Source: Vibrio cholerae
GTDB lineage: Bacteria > Actinomycetota > Actinomycetes > Actinomycetales > Micrococcaceae
DNA length: 64,000 bases
Direction: 5' to 3'
Assembly: GCA_009728235.1 (NCBI GenBank)
Contig: WNZI01000005.1
Span: forward strand, 1-64,000
Shown here: positions 28,493 through 37,574 of the stretch, piece after piece
Layout: each line of letters opens with the position of its first letter
How positions within the stretch are numbered: position 1 is the first letter of the stretch
Translations under genes and position numbers: made by a program
The notes under the pieces: generated by a model
Database searches by the model: none
Told to the model about the DNA's origin: nothing
The model's input: the letters and a program-made list of their open reading frames with translations, nothing else

Positions 28493-28527
28493 GGTCCCGT
28501 CTGGTCTAATGGAGACCGGGCGGGACC
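28493..28527 (+). terminator. strong hairpin between pstS and pstC
   Basis: A 15-base-pair stem (GGTCCCGTCTGGTCT with AGACCGGGCGGGACC, two G-U wobbles) closes an AATGG loop. It has no T-run, so it probably acts as a partial terminator or a 3' stabiliser that keeps pstS mRNA in excess over pstCAB. Its presence supports this stretch being non-coding even though it is open in frame. Confidence 0.7.
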
Positions 28528-28627
28528 GTCCGCCGTTTACGGCTGGAACGAGCAGTGGCCTCCTCCTCCCCTTCCGGTACCGGAAGCCGTCACCTCCCCT
28601 GAATACGACCGCCTGGAAGGCAAAGAC

Positions 28628-29559
28628 GTGTCAACCAACTCGCTGAAAGCGTCGACCGATCGAGGCCGCGCGGGCGACAAGATCTTCTCCGGCATCTCCC
28701 TGGGCGCCGGCGTCCTGATTCTGGCCGTGCTCTTCAGCGTGGCGGTCTTCCTCATGGTCCAGGCGCGCCGACGTTCTCGGCCGACCCTGCCGAGGTGACG
28801 GGTGGCAACGGGTTCTCCGCCTACATCCTGCCGATCGTGATCGGCACCGTCGTGGCGGCGGCGATCGCGTTGATCATCGCCACACCGGTCGGCATCGCCG
28901 TCGCGCTCTTCATCTCCCACTACGCTCCACGGCGCCTCGCCAGGGCCTTCGGTTACGTCATCGACCTGCTCGCGGCGATCCCCTCGGTCATCTACGGCGC
29001 GTGGGGCTACATCATCCTGGCGCCGCAGCTCGCGAAGGTCTACGGGTGGCTGGCCGAGAACCTGGGGTGGATCCCGATCTTCGCGGGCCCCGCGAGCCAG
29101 ACCGGCAAGACCATGTTCACCGCCGGCGTCGTCCTCGCGGTGATGGTCATCCCGATCATCACCTCGCTGAGCCGGGAGATCTTCCTGCAGACCCCCAACC
29201 TCCACGAGGAGGCCGCGCTCGCGATGGGCGCCACCCGGTGGGAGATGGTGCGCATGGCCGTGCTGCCCTTCGCCCGCCCCGGCATCATCAGTGCGACCAT
29301 GCTGGGCCTCGGTCGTGCGCTCGGCGAGACCATGGCCGTCGCGCTGGTCCTCTCGCCCGGAGCCCTCGGCGCGAGCCTGATCAAGACCGGCAACCAGACC
29401 ATCGCCGCCGAGATCGCCCTGAACTTCCCCGAGGCCTTCGGCCTGCGGCTCAACGAGCTGATCGCCGCGGGACTCGTGCTCTTCGTCATCACGTTGATCG
29501 TCAACATGATCGCCCGCTTCATCATCACCCGGCACAAAGAATTCTCGGGAGCTAACTAA
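28628..29559 (+). pseudogene. pstC: phosphate ABC transporter permease PstC, broken near 28766
   Basis: Inner-membrane permease partner of PstA. GTG 28628 opens STNSLKASTDRGRAGDKIFSG and the first membrane helix (GISLGAGVLILAVLFSVAVFLMV). At about 28766 the frame shifts, and the remainder begins FSADPAEVTGGNGFSAYILP and carries the other helices and the permease loop EAALAMGATRWEMVRMAVLP. One extra base in CAGGCGCGCC restores VQA(A/R)PTFSADPAEV, so a single-base loss is likely. The stop overlaps the pstA ATG (TAATG). With the base restored the protein has the normal length of about 310 residues. Confidence 0.85.
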
Positions 29560-30665
29560 TGGCAGCGAACCAGACGCTCCAGCGTCGCCAGTCCCAGCTG
29601 ACGCGCGGGCATCTCCCCTCCTACGCCGTATGGGTCGTCCTCGGGGCGTCCCTGGTCCTCGGTGCGGCGATCTCCTCCCTCGTCGGGTTCAGCGTCGTGG
29701 GGTGGGCCGTCATCTCGGCCGTGGTGTTCGTCCTTGCGGCGACCATCGTCACCGCCGTCGCGGAGGGCGAGCGGAAAGCCAAGGACAAGCTGGTGACGTA
29801 CCTCGTGTACGGCGCCTTCCTGCTCGCACTGATCCCCCTCGTCTCGGTGATCTGGACGGTCCTCGAGCGCGGCGTACCCGGGCTGAGCTCCAACTTCCTC
29901 TTCACCTCGATGAACGGCGTCACGGGAGCCGTGGACAACAGTGCCGTCGAGGACGGCACGCCGGTGTTCGGCGGCGCCTACCACGCGGTGCTGGGAACCC
30001 TGCAGATCACCCTCTGGGCCACCCTCATCTCGGTTCCGATCGGCCTGCTCACCGCGGTGTACCTGGTCGAGTACGGCGCGGGGAAGAACCTGACGAAGGC
30101 CATCACGTTCTTCGTGGACGTCATGACGGGTATCCCCTCGATCGTGGCGGGCCTCTTCGCGGCGGCGCTCTTCACCCTGCTCTTCGGTCCGGGTACCCGG
30201 ACGGGTTTCGTCGCCGCCGTCGCGCTCTCGGTGCTGATGATCCCGGTGGTGGTCCGCTCCACCGAGGAGATGCTGAAGATCGTCCCGAACGAACTCCGCG
30301 AGGCGTCCTACGCCCTGGGCGTGCGGAAGTGGCGGACCATCACGAAGGTCGTCGTCCCGACAGCGATCTCCGGGATAGCCTCGGGCGTGACGCTCTCCAT
30401 CGCTCGCGTCATCGGTGAGACGGCACCCATCCTGGTGACGGCCGGTTTCGCGAGCTCCATCAACGTGAACGTCTTCAGCGGCTGGATGAGCACACTGCCC
30501 ACCTTCATCTACTACCAGATCCTCACGCCGACATCCCCGACGTCGCCCGACCCGAGTACGCAGCGAGCCTGGGCCGCGGCGCTCCTGCTGATCCTCATGG
30601 TGATGCTGCTGAACCTGGTAGCCCGGTTCGTCGCCCAGATGTTCGCCCCCAAGACCAGCCGCTGA
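29559..30665 (+). CDS. pstA: phosphate ABC transporter permease PstA
   Basis: Second permease of the Pst complex. 368 residues with about seven or eight hydrophobic segments; two N-terminal helices (about 27-45 and 48-66) are an actinobacterial extension. The permease family loop is LREASYALGVRKWRTITKVVVPTAISGI, and PSIVAGLFAAALFTLLFGPG is typical. ATG 29559 overlaps the pstC stop. The gap to pstB is 30 bases with a good ribosome site, so the operon continues. Confidence 0.95.
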   Translation: MAANQTLQRRQSQLTRGHLPSYAVWVVLGASLVLGAAISSLVGFSVVGWAVISAVVFVLAATIVTAVAEGERKAKDKLVTYLVYGAFLLALIPLVSVIWTVLERGVPGLSSNFLFTSMNGVTGAVDNSAVEDGTPVFGGAYHAVLGTLQITLWATLISVPIGLLTAVYLVEYGAGKNLTKAITFFVDVMTGIPSIVAGLFAAALFTLLFGPGTRTGFVAAVALSVLMIPVVVRSTEEMLKIVPNELREASYALGVRKWRTITKVVVPTAISGIASGVTLSIARVIGETAPILVTAGFASSINVNVFSGWMSTLPTFIYYQILTPTSPTSPDPSTQRAWAAALLLILMVMLLNLVARFVAQMFAPKTSR

Positions 30666-30695
30666 CCACCCGCGGTGACTACCCCTAAGGAAGCA

Positions 30696-31478
30696 ATGTC
30701 CAACAACAGGATCGACGTCAAGGACCTCAACGTCTACTACAGCAAGTTCCTTGCCGTGGAGGACGTCAACATCAACATCGAGGCCCGGTCCGTCACGGCG
30801 TTCATCGGCCCGTCCGGCTGCGGCAAGTCGACCTTCCTCCGCACGCTCAACCGCATGCACGAGGTCATCCCCGGTGCCCGGGTGGAGGGCGAGGTGCTGC
30901 TCGACGGCGACAACCTGTACGACGCCGCCGTGGATCCCGTGACCGTGCGCGGGCAGATCGGGATGGTCTTCCAGCGCCCCAACCCGTTCCCCACGATGTC
31001 CATCCGGGACAACGTGCTGGCCGGCGTGAAGCTCAACAACAAGCGCATCAGCAAGTCCGACGCCGATGCGCTCGTCGAGAAGTCCCTCCAGGGGGCGAAC
31101 CTGTGGAACGAGGTCAAGGACCGGCTGGGGCGTCCCGGCTCGGGTCTCTCGGGCGGCCAGCAGCAGCGCCTCTGCATCGCGCGGGCCATCGCGGTGTCCC
31201 CGCAGGTGATCCTGATGGACGAGCCCTGCTCCGCGCTGGACCCCATCTCGACCCTCGCGATCGAGGACCTCATCAACGAGCTCAAGTCCGAGTACACCGT
31301 GGTGATCGTGACCCACAACATGCAGCAGGCCGCGCGCGTCTCGGACAAGACGGCGTTCTTCAACATCGCAGGTACGGGAAAGCCGGGCAAGCTCATCGAG
31401 TACGGCGACACGACCACCATCTTCAACAAGCCGGCCGTGAAAGCGACCGAGGACTACGTCTCCGGTCGCTTCGGGTAG
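30696..31478 (+). CDS. pstB: phosphate ABC transporter ATP-binding protein PstB
   Basis: Energises phosphate import. Walker A is GPSGCGKST, the Q-loop region [16 protein letters not shown], the ABC signature [14 protein letters not shown], and Walker [14 protein letters not shown] followed by the His loop [16 protein letters not shown] 30696 (after TAAGGAAGC) is preferred to GTG 30675 because it gives the conserved opening [14 protein letters not shown] and a 260-residue protein. Last gene of pstSCAB; no phoU follows on this strand. Confidence 0.96.
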   Translation: MSNNRIDVKDLNVYYSKFLAVEDVNINIEARSVTAFIGPSGCGKSTFLRTLNRMHEVIPGARVEGEVLLDGDNLYDAAVDPVTVRGQIGMVFQRPNPFPTMSIRDNVLAGVKLNNKRISKSDADALVEKSLQGANLWNEVKDRLGRPGSGLSGGQQQRLCIARAIAVSPQVILMDEPCSALDPISTLAIEDLINELKSEYTVVIVTHNMQQAARVSDKTAFFNIAGTGKPGKLIEYGDTTTIFNKPAVKATEDYVSGRFG

Positions 31479-31498
31479 CCCCTGGCTCACGGCTCGGC

Positions 31499-31535
31499 AC
31501 GACGACGGCGGCTCCTGCGGGGGCCGCGTCGTCGT
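31499..31535. terminator. bidirectional hairpin between pstB and the convergent pit gene
   Basis: ACGACGACGGCGGCTCC and GGGGCCGCGTCGTCGT pair imperfectly over about 15 bases around TGCG. It lies between two convergent stops and can serve both. Confidence 0.65.
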
Positions 31536-31542
31536 ACCGGTG

Positions 31543-32553
31543 CTACAGCAGGGGGCTGAGCGCGAGGAAGAAGACCGCGCCCAGCAGGGCGGTCACCGGT
31601 GCGGTCCCGAGCCACACGGCGAGGATGCGCACCACCCGGGGCCGCTGGACCGAGGCGAAGCGCTGGTTGGCGCCCGCGCCCACGATCGCCGAGGTCATGG
31701 TGTGGGTGCTGGAGAGCGGCATGTGCAGCGAGATGGCGCCGATGAACAGCATCGCCGAACTCACCCCCTGCGCCGTCATCCCCCGGAGCGGGTCGATGTG
31801 CACGAGCCGGTTGCCCAGCGTGTGCGTGATGCGCCAGCCACCGAAGAGCGAGCCCGTGGCCAGCAGCACGGCGGCGAAGAGCTGCACCCAGAGGGGCATC
31901 TCGGAGCCGCCCGCGTAGCCCGAGCCGACGAGTGCGAGGAGGATCACCGCCATGGTCCGCTGCCCGTCCTGGAGGCCGTGGCCCAGGGCGAAGGCGCCGG
32001 CGAGGACCGACTGCGCCATGCGGTTACCCCGGTTCACCCGGGCCGGCGAGCCGTGCCGCAGCAGCCAGGTCGCGGGGAAGACCGCCGCATAGGCGAGGAC
32101 GTAGGCGACGACGGGCGAGAGGACGAGCGGCAGGGCGATCTGCAGCAGCAGTGCCTCACCCACGCCGCTCATGGCAGGGCCGTGGACCAGCTGTGACGCT
32201 CCTCCGGCACCGATGACGCCACCGAGCAGTGCGTGGGTCGACGACGACGGCTTGCCGCGGTACCAGGTGGCGACTCCCCAGATACAGGCGGCCAGGAGTG
32301 CCGCCATGAGGATGCCGAGACCCGTGGTTCCCTGCGGGAGCCCGATGGCGGCGTCGGTGAAGAACAGTGCGAGTGAGGTGCTGAGCAGGGCTCCGACGAG
32401 ATTGAACAGCGCCGCGAGCAGGACGGCGACCGTCGGTGTCAGCGCACGGGTCCGAATGGCTGTGGCCACCGAGTTCGAGACGTCGTGGAAGCCGTTGAGG
32501 AAGGCGAACCCGCCGGCGGCGACGATCACCGCTCCGAGGAGCAGGGGCTCCAC
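31543..32553 (-). CDS. low-affinity inorganic phosphate transporter (PiT family)
   Basis: 336 residues, about ten membrane spans, with the duplicated PiT signature: N-terminal GFAFLNGFHDVSNSVATAI and C-terminal AISLHMPLSSTHTMTSAIVGAG, plus KPSSSTHALLGGVIGAG. PiT proteins move metal-phosphate with protons at high phosphate, complementing Pst. GTG 32553 immediately abuts the stop of the DUF47 gene, the standard DUF47-pit operon. It is convergent with pstB. Confidence 0.94.
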   Translation of the reverse strand: MEPLLLGAVIVAAGGFAFLNGFHDVSNSVATAIRTRALTPTVAVLLAALFNLVGALLSTSLALFFTDAAIGLPQGTTGLGILMAALLAACIWGVATWYRGKPSSSTHALLGGVIGAGGASQLVHGPAMSGVGEALLLQIALPLVLSPVVAYVLAYAAVFPATWLLRHGSPARVNRGNRMAQSVLAGAFALGHGLQDGQRTMAVILLALVGSGYAGGSEMPLWVQLFAAVLLATGSLFGGWRITHTLGNRLVHIDPLRGMTAQGVSSAMLFIGAISLHMPLSSTHTMTSAIVGAGANQRFASVQRPRVVRILAVWLGTAPVTALLGAVFFLALSPLL

Positions 32554-33191
32554 CTACGATTCCTTGACGAGGATGCTGCCCACCTGGGTGGCGACCCGCC
32601 GGATGTCCTTCGTGACGTCGACCAGCTGGTTCGCCACGTCCCGGTGTCGTGCGTAGACCAGTGGCTTGTGGTCGTTGAGGAGCTCGGCGCACCAGCTGCG
32701 GTGAGTGCGCTCGGCCCGGCGCGCGAGCCTGAGGATCTCGATCCAGTACTCCTCGAGGTCCTCCATCGAGTTCAGCCGCTGCATGGCGACGGCTGTGAGT
32801 TCCGCCTGGCGGTTGATGACCTCGAGCTGGTCGGCCGCCCGCTGGCTGAGCTTGCTCAGCTTGTAGAGGGCTATCAGCTCACCGGCGCGTCGAGCTTCTC
32901 GATGGCCTCGTTCAGCAGCCGGGAGAGGACGTACAGGTCCTCGCGTGGAAGCGGGTTGATGAAGGATGTCCGCATGGAGGTGAGCAGGGCGAAGTGCAGG
33001 TCCGTCGATGCGGATTCGTGCTGGTGCAGTTCCTCCGACAGGCGGTCGTACTCCTGGGTGGAGGCGCCGAGGATGGCGGACATGGTCCCCACGCCGAGGA
33101 CGAGCTGCCGGGCCATCCGGGAGAGCAGTTCCAGGCCAGCGTTCTCCTGCGGGAAGAGGCGTAGTTTCACGGAGTCTTCCTCGGGAGGCAT
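32554..33191 (-). pseudogene. DUF47 (PhoU-like) protein upstream of pit, broken near 32882
   Basis: Helical PhoU-like partner of PiT transporters. The 5' part (VKLRLFPQENAGLELLSRMA, then LREDLYVLSRLLNEAIEKLDAP-type helices) ends prematurely with VS and a stop at about 32874. One frame over, the protein resumes as GELIALYKLSKLSQRAADQLEVINRQ and runs to SMEDLEEYWIEIL and VGSILVKES at 32554. Adding a G in GCGCCG/GTGAGC joins them exactly, giving about 212 residues, the usual family size. One missing base is therefore likely. The ATG at 33191 follows a GAGG-like site. Confidence 0.85.
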
Positions 33192-33384
33192 GGGCGGGCC
33201 GTCATCGCGGCCATCGCCGTGCTGGGTGCCGGTGGGCGAAGTAGTGGCGTCGAACCGGGAGCGCCTCTCGGCGGAAGGCCGCTCGAAGCGGCTGAGTGTT
33301 GAAGCCCGGGGGTTCCACGGTCCGACGCCGGGTTAAGTCTTGCCCTCCCGGAAGCGGCTGTCAACACCGGCTCCGGCAGGCGGC

Positions 33385-34032
33385 TCAGTCGAGCTCCCCG
33401 CGTCGCCAGGACGCCGCCGCGTGCTCGAGGTCCTCGGCGGTCTTGATCAGCTGCTGCGAGTTGCGCGTCAGTCTGGAGGCGTGCGGACCGTTGGCGAGCT
33501 CGGCGTCGTCGGCGTGGTTGGCCTGTCCCAGGGCGACGACGCGGCAGAACGCGGCGAAGCGCTCGAGGGCGACGTCGAAGTCGCCCTCGAAGGCGCCCGA
33601 GAGGATGGTGTCGGCCATGGTGGTCATCTCCGTCGCGCCGGGTGGCTCCGCCACTCCCGCGACGACCTTCGACACCTGCGCCACCTCCTTGCCCGAGGCG
33701 AAGTAGGAGGCGATCCGTTCGGGGTTCTGCTGTGTCGCGGCCCGCAGGGCGTAGAGGCGCCAGAGTGCTCCGGGCAGGGACCGCGCCGGGCTCTCCGCCC
33801 ACATCTCGGCGATGGCTTCGAGGCCCTGCTGGTCGGCGAGTTCGACGAGGCGCCGCGTCACGTCGGGATCATCGGTGTCACGCCCGTGATGGACCAGTGC
33901 ATGCGCCGCCATGTGCGCGGCCTCGGAGACGCGTGAGGGATCGACCCCGCCCGCGAAGACCTCGAAGTCCGCGGGCGCGAAAGGCTTCGGTTTGTGGGGC
34001 CTCGGGGTCTTGTTCGTGTAGTCGCCGTCCAT
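33385..34032 (-). CDS. conserved hypothetical protein
   Basis: About 215 residues, soluble, Ala-rich and helical, beginning MDGDYTNKTPRPHKPKPFAPADF and containing ALVHHGRDTDDPDVTRRLVELAD and LEAIAEMWAESPARSLPGALWRLYALRAATQQ. No domain that I recognise. An ATG at 34032 is preferred because the longer reading has a dissimilar Arg/Pro-rich lead. There are no membrane segments. Neighbours (DUF47/pit upstream in sequence, tRNA-Lys beyond) give no functional hint. The 193-base gap 33192-33384 holds nothing that I can identify. Confidence 0.75.
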   Translation of the reverse strand: MDGDYTNKTPRPHKPKPFAPADFEVFAGGVDPSRVSEAAHMAAHALVHHGRDTDDPDVTRRLVELADQQGLEAIAEMWAESPARSLPGALWRLYALRAATQQNPERIASYFASGKEVAQVSKVVAGVAEPPGATEMTTMADTILSGAFEGDFDVALERFAAFCRVVALGQANHADDAELANGPHASRLTRNSQQLIKTAEDLEHAAASWRRGELD

Positions 34033-34187
34033 GGGTCGAGGATACTCCTGCGGTTTTCCGGGCCGGAAGTCGGGTGCCCGCCGCAGCACCGGGGGGAGTC
34101 CTCGGGGCGGGGACGATTGCGATAAAGTAAGCGGGTCATCGCTCCACGACGGCGGATCCCCGGATGTGCTGCAGGTGTCGATGTGGC

Positions 34188-34261
34188 GGGCCCTTAGCTC
34201 AGTTGGCTAGAGCAACGGACTTTTAATCCGTGGGTCGAGGGTTCGAGCCCCTCAGGGCCCA
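34188..34261 (+). tRNA. tRNA-Lys (anticodon TTT)
   Basis: A complete cloverleaf can be drawn: acceptor GGGCCCT with AGGGCCC, D-arm TAGCTCAGTTGGCTAGAGCA, anticodon loop CTTTTAA (anticodon at 34222-34224), T-loop GGGTTCGAGCCCC. The discriminator is A and the 3' CCA is not encoded. There is no tRNA neighbour. Confidence 0.97.
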
Positions 34262-34268
34262 CCCGTAG

Positions 34269-34303
34269 GACGAAGGACCCCGGGATGACCGGGGTCCTTC
34301 GTC
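34269..34303. terminator. perfect bidirectional hairpin terminator
   Basis: GACGAAGGACCCCGG and CCGGGGTCCTTCGTC form an exact 15-base-pair stem around GATGA. It serves tRNA-Lys on the plus strand and the ZIP gene on the minus strand. Confidence 0.85.
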
Positions 34304-34313
34304 GTCGGACGGT

Positions 34314-35069
34314 TCAGCCGGAGACCTCGTGGACGACGAAGGCCGTGAGGAATCCGAGCGCGGCGATGAGTCCGGTCAGCATGTGCTGCCGCTCGAAGGC
34401 CTCCGGGATCATCGTGTCGGCCACCATGGCGAGGATGGCGCCTGCCGCGATGGCCGTGATGAACGCGATGGTTCCGCCCGAGGCTCCCGCGAGGAGCGAG
34501 TAGCCCGCGAGTGCTGCCAGGCCCGACGCGAACGCGATGACGCCCCACAGCCCGAACACGTACCGCCCGCTGCGGCCGGCGTTCTTCATGCCCGCGCTGC
34601 TCGAGAGACCCTCGGGGACGTTGGAGATGAAGATCGCCACGAGCACGGCGGGGTTCACCGCGCCGCCCGCCACGAGCCCGAGCCCGAGGACGACGGACTC
34701 CGGGATGCCGTCGAGCAGCGCCCCGAGTGCGATGGCGTTGCCGCTGCCGGCGCTGTCCTGTTCCGACGGCTGTTGCCCGCCGGAGCGTTTGCGGTGCTGG
34801 GCGCCCTTCCTCGCGAGCACGGCGTTGGCTCCGACGTAGGTGACGGCCCCGACGAGGAAACCGACCGCGGTGGGGGCGAGGCCTCCTGCGTCCTGGGCTT
34901 CCGCGACGAGCTCGAACGCCAGCGCCGAGATGAGGACACCGGCACCGAAGGCCATCACGAAGGCCACCATGCGCGGCGGGACGGTCCACTTCCACGCGAT
35001 GGCGGAACCGATGAGCAGCGCTCCACCCGCGATGGCGCCCCATGAGAATGCCTGCAGCCACAACGGCAT
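34314..35069 (-). CDS. ZIP family metal transporter
   Basis: About 251 residues with eight predicted membrane segments. The ZIP core is seen in IALGALLDGIPESVVLGLGL and FISNVPEGLSSSAGMKNAG, which carry the His/Glu/Asn metal ligands typical of helices 4 and 5 (here D-G-I-P-E and N-V-P-E-G). A variable loop rich in Lys, Arg, Gln and Ser lies between helices 3 and 4. ATG 35069 has AAAGGAAG upstream; a longer reading is Cys/Arg-rich and not family-like. Probably zinc or another divalent metal. Confidence 0.87.
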   Translation of the reverse strand: MPLWLQAFSWGAIAGGALLIGSAIAWKWTVPPRMVAFVMAFGAGVLISALAFELVAEAQDAGGLAPTAVGFLVGAVTYVGANAVLARKGAQHRKRSGGQQPSEQDSAGSGNAIALGALLDGIPESVVLGLGLVAGGAVNPAVLVAIFISNVPEGLSSSAGMKNAGRSGRYVFGLWGVIAFASGLAALAGYSLLAGASGGTIAFITAIAAGAILAMVADTMIPEAFERQHMLTGLIAALGFLTAFVVHEVSG

Positions 35070-35302
35070 GACGTGCTTCCTTTCGAAGATGGCAGCTGCC
35101 CGGAGCAGGGGTTCCCAGCGCTGCGGGCAGCACGACGACGAACGACCCGGCCCAGCCTGACATGTCGCGGCGGTGGCGTGGCAGGTCGATCCGCGCACGC
35201 ACGAGGGATTGACTCGCCGCCCTTACTCGTTTGCACTGGTAGAAGGCACTACTCGACGCATGGCGGTCGCGCTGAAGGCGCCGTCGCCGAGGAGAGGAAC
35301 CA

Positions 35303-35917
35303 ATGGACGCCGTTGCCCTGATCGGAACCCTGGCGGCATGGGTTGTCATGGCCGGTGCTGCCGCCCTGACCGCATGGCGCGTGGACGGCGCCTGGCGCCG
35401 GGGAGCCGATGCGGACGACTACTTCTGGCTGGTGTTCGGCGGCGCCGTCGTCGTGGTGGGCGCCGGAGTCGCCGCCGGATCCTTCGGGAGCGCCTGGTCG
35501 GCCGTCACTGTCGGCATCGCGACGTCGGGTGCCGCCTCGGCCTGGGTGTGGTGGCGGCACCGACAGCGCCGCATGCTCGCCGCCCGGACCGCGCAGGAGA
35601 ACGCTTGGGCCGAGCTGTGCCGTCGCCATGACGCGGTGGTACGCAGGTGGGCTGATTACGACGTCGACCTCTCGAAAGCCATCGCCTACCCCGCCATGCA
35701 CCGTCCCGGAGATCCGGCGACCCGTCCGGTGGTGCTCGCGCTCCGGGAGGCCGCTGCCGAACGCGCGGTTGCGGCGGACGGTGTCCCCGACGGCGGGCAC
35801 GCCGACCGTTACCGTGCTGCCGTGGTCCACCTCGAGCGTGCTTTCGGCGCCGCGGAGCAGGACGTCATCGCACGGGAGAGCCGCCGTGGCGCCCGCCATC
35901 GGGCCGTATCCGGATGA
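35303..35917 (+). CDS. membrane protein of unknown function
   Basis: 204 residues: two N-terminal membrane helices (about 4-25 and 43-80, the second broken by GAGVAAGSFGSAW), then an Arg/Ala-rich cytoplasmic helical region with WAELCRRHDAVVRRWADYDVDLSKAIAYPAMHRPGD. The ATG 35303 has GAGAGGAAC upstream. I do not recognise a family. The gene stands alone between the divergent ZIP gene and the secreted EEP protein. Confidence 0.7.
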   Translation: MDAVALIGTLAAWVVMAGAAALTAWRVDGAWRRGADADDYFWLVFGGAVVVVGAGVAAGSFGSAWSAVTVGIATSGAASAWVWWRHRQRRMLAARTAQENAWAELCRRHDAVVRRWADYDVDLSKAIAYPAMHRPGDPATRPVVLALREAAAERAVAADGVPDGGHADRYRAAVVHLERAFGAAEQDVIARESRRGARHRAVSG

Positions 35918-36047
35918 CCTCGAATCGTTACCTCGCAGCCGGTCAGCAGGACCTCGCCGCGATTAGGCTCAAGTTACCGAAGCGAACCATCGCGAGGTGC
36001 TCTGCGTCCGGGGACGGACTGCCGGCCGGAATACCGGGGAAGGAACC

Positions 36048-37319
36048 ATGCGCGCACTGACGAGTTGTTCGGTCGGCCTGCTGGCAGTGGCACTGCTCGT
36101 CTCCGGTGCGCCCGCGGCTCTCGCGGAACCTCGCGACGACGCCCGCTCCGCGGTGCCGGGAGCCTCCGACGGCCCCAAGCAGAACGTCCGCTTCGCGACC
36201 TACAACGCGAGTCTCAACCGGTCGGCGGCCGGTGATCTGGTCCGTGACCTCAGCACCCCCGGGAACGCCCAGGCCCGGGCGATCGCCGAGGTGGTGCAGA
36301 TCAACCGTCCGGACGTCCTCCTGCTCAACGAGTTCGACTACGCACCGGACAACCGGGCGGCGGACCTCTTCAACCGGAACTACCTCCAGATCGGGCAGAA
36401 CGGCAAGGCGCCGGTCGAGTACCCCTACGTCTACACCGCTCCGTCGAACACGGGTGTGCCGAGTTCCTACGACCTGAACAAGGACGGCACCATCGGCGGC
36501 CCCGACGATGCCCTCGGCTTCGGGGCCTTCGAGGGCCAGTACGGCATGGTCGTGTACTCCAAGTACCCTATCCAGTCCGGAGGCGTCCGCACCTTCCAGA
36601 ACTTCCTGTGGAAGGACATGCCCGGGGCGCTCCTGCCCGATAATCCGGCCACCGAGGCCCAGGGTGACTGGTACTCAGCCGACGAGCTCGCCGTCCTGCC
36701 CCTCTCCAGCAAGTCCCACTGGGACATCCCCGTGAGTGTGGGGGGCAGGACGGTCCACGTCCTCGCGAGCCACCCCACTCCTCCCGTGTTCGACGGTGCA
36801 GAGGATCGCAACGGTAAGCGCAACAGCGATGAGATCCGCTTCTGGTCCGATTACGTCACCTCCGGTCAGGGGGCGTCCTACATCTACGACGACGACGGCG
36901 CGCGGGGTGGTCTCAAGCGGGGCGAGCGTTTCGTCATCATGGGCGACCAGAACAGCGACCCCCTCGACGGCGACTCGCTCGATGGTTCGATCGATCAGCT
37001 GTTGCGGAACAAGCTGGTGCAGGACCCGATGCCCTCGTCCAAGGGCGCGGTCGAGGCGGCGGCGCTGCAGGGTGGCGCGAATGCAGCCCACTTCAGCGAT
37101 CCGCGGTTCGACACCGCGGACTTCGAGGACCGCTCGGCCGGCAACATCCGCGCCGACTACGTGCTGCCGTCCCGAACGCTACGCGTCGTCTCGTCCGGCG
37201 TCTTCTGGCCCCGTGCCGGTTCGCCCGGCTCGGAGCTCACGGGAATCTTCCCCTTTCCGACCAGTGACCACCGGCTGGTCCACGTCGACGTCGTGGTGAA
37301 CGGGACCAGGCAGCGTTAG
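36048..37319 (+). CDS. secreted endonuclease/exonuclease/phosphatase family protein
   Basis: 423 residues. A Sec signal peptide (MRALTSCSVGLLAVALLVSG, cleavage probably after APAALA near residue 26) precedes an EEP-fold domain. Its conserved residues are visible as RFATYNASL, DVLLLNEFDY (metal-binding Glu), VLASHPTPP, FVIMGDQNSDP (catalytic Asp-x-Asn) and the final PTSDHRLVHVDV (Asp-His). The insert DLNKDGTIGGPDD looks like a calcium-binding loop. Likely an extracellular phosphoesterase or nuclease; substrate unknown. ATG 36048 follows GAAGGAACC. Confidence 0.88.
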   Translation: MRALTSCSVGLLAVALLVSGAPAALAEPRDDARSAVPGASDGPKQNVRFATYNASLNRSAAGDLVRDLSTPGNAQARAIAEVVQINRPDVLLLNEFDYAPDNRAADLFNRNYLQIGQNGKAPVEYPYVYTAPSNTGVPSSYDLNKDGTIGGPDDALGFGAFEGQYGMVVYSKYPIQSGGVRTFQNFLWKDMPGALLPDNPATEAQGDWYSADELAVLPLSSKSHWDIPVSVGGRTVHVLASHPTPPVFDGAEDRNGKRNSDEIRFWSDYVTSGQGASYIYDDDGARGGLKRGERFVIMGDQNSDPLDGDSLDGSIDQLLRNKLVQDPMPSSKGAVEAAALQGGANAAHFSDPRFDTADFEDRSAGNIRADYVLPSRTLRVVSSGVFWPRAGSPGSELTGIFPFPTSDHRLVHVDVVVNGTRQR

Positions 37320-37574
37320 CGGCTGCCGCACGATCGCGCATCCGGTACCTTGTTCCGCCGTATCTGCGGGGTGTACCGTCGATGGCATGAGGACACTCCT
37401 GTTCCAGTAGGCGGCACGGCTTCTGCCGAGCCCAGCGCACCCGTCGATGACAGCACTCCGAGGGCGCCCACTGAACCTGTCCGGCTCCCAGCACATCCGG
37501 TCCCGCGACCCCGGGTACCGCTGTGCCGGGCGCTCCGTCGCAGTCGATGGGCGCTCGCACCCGAAAGGAACACC

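Noticed and set aside
27362-28798. A natural PstS-PstC fusion protein
   Set aside because: The joining segment contains a 15-bp hairpin, an off-by-one stop and a normal pstC GTG start, so it is two genes.
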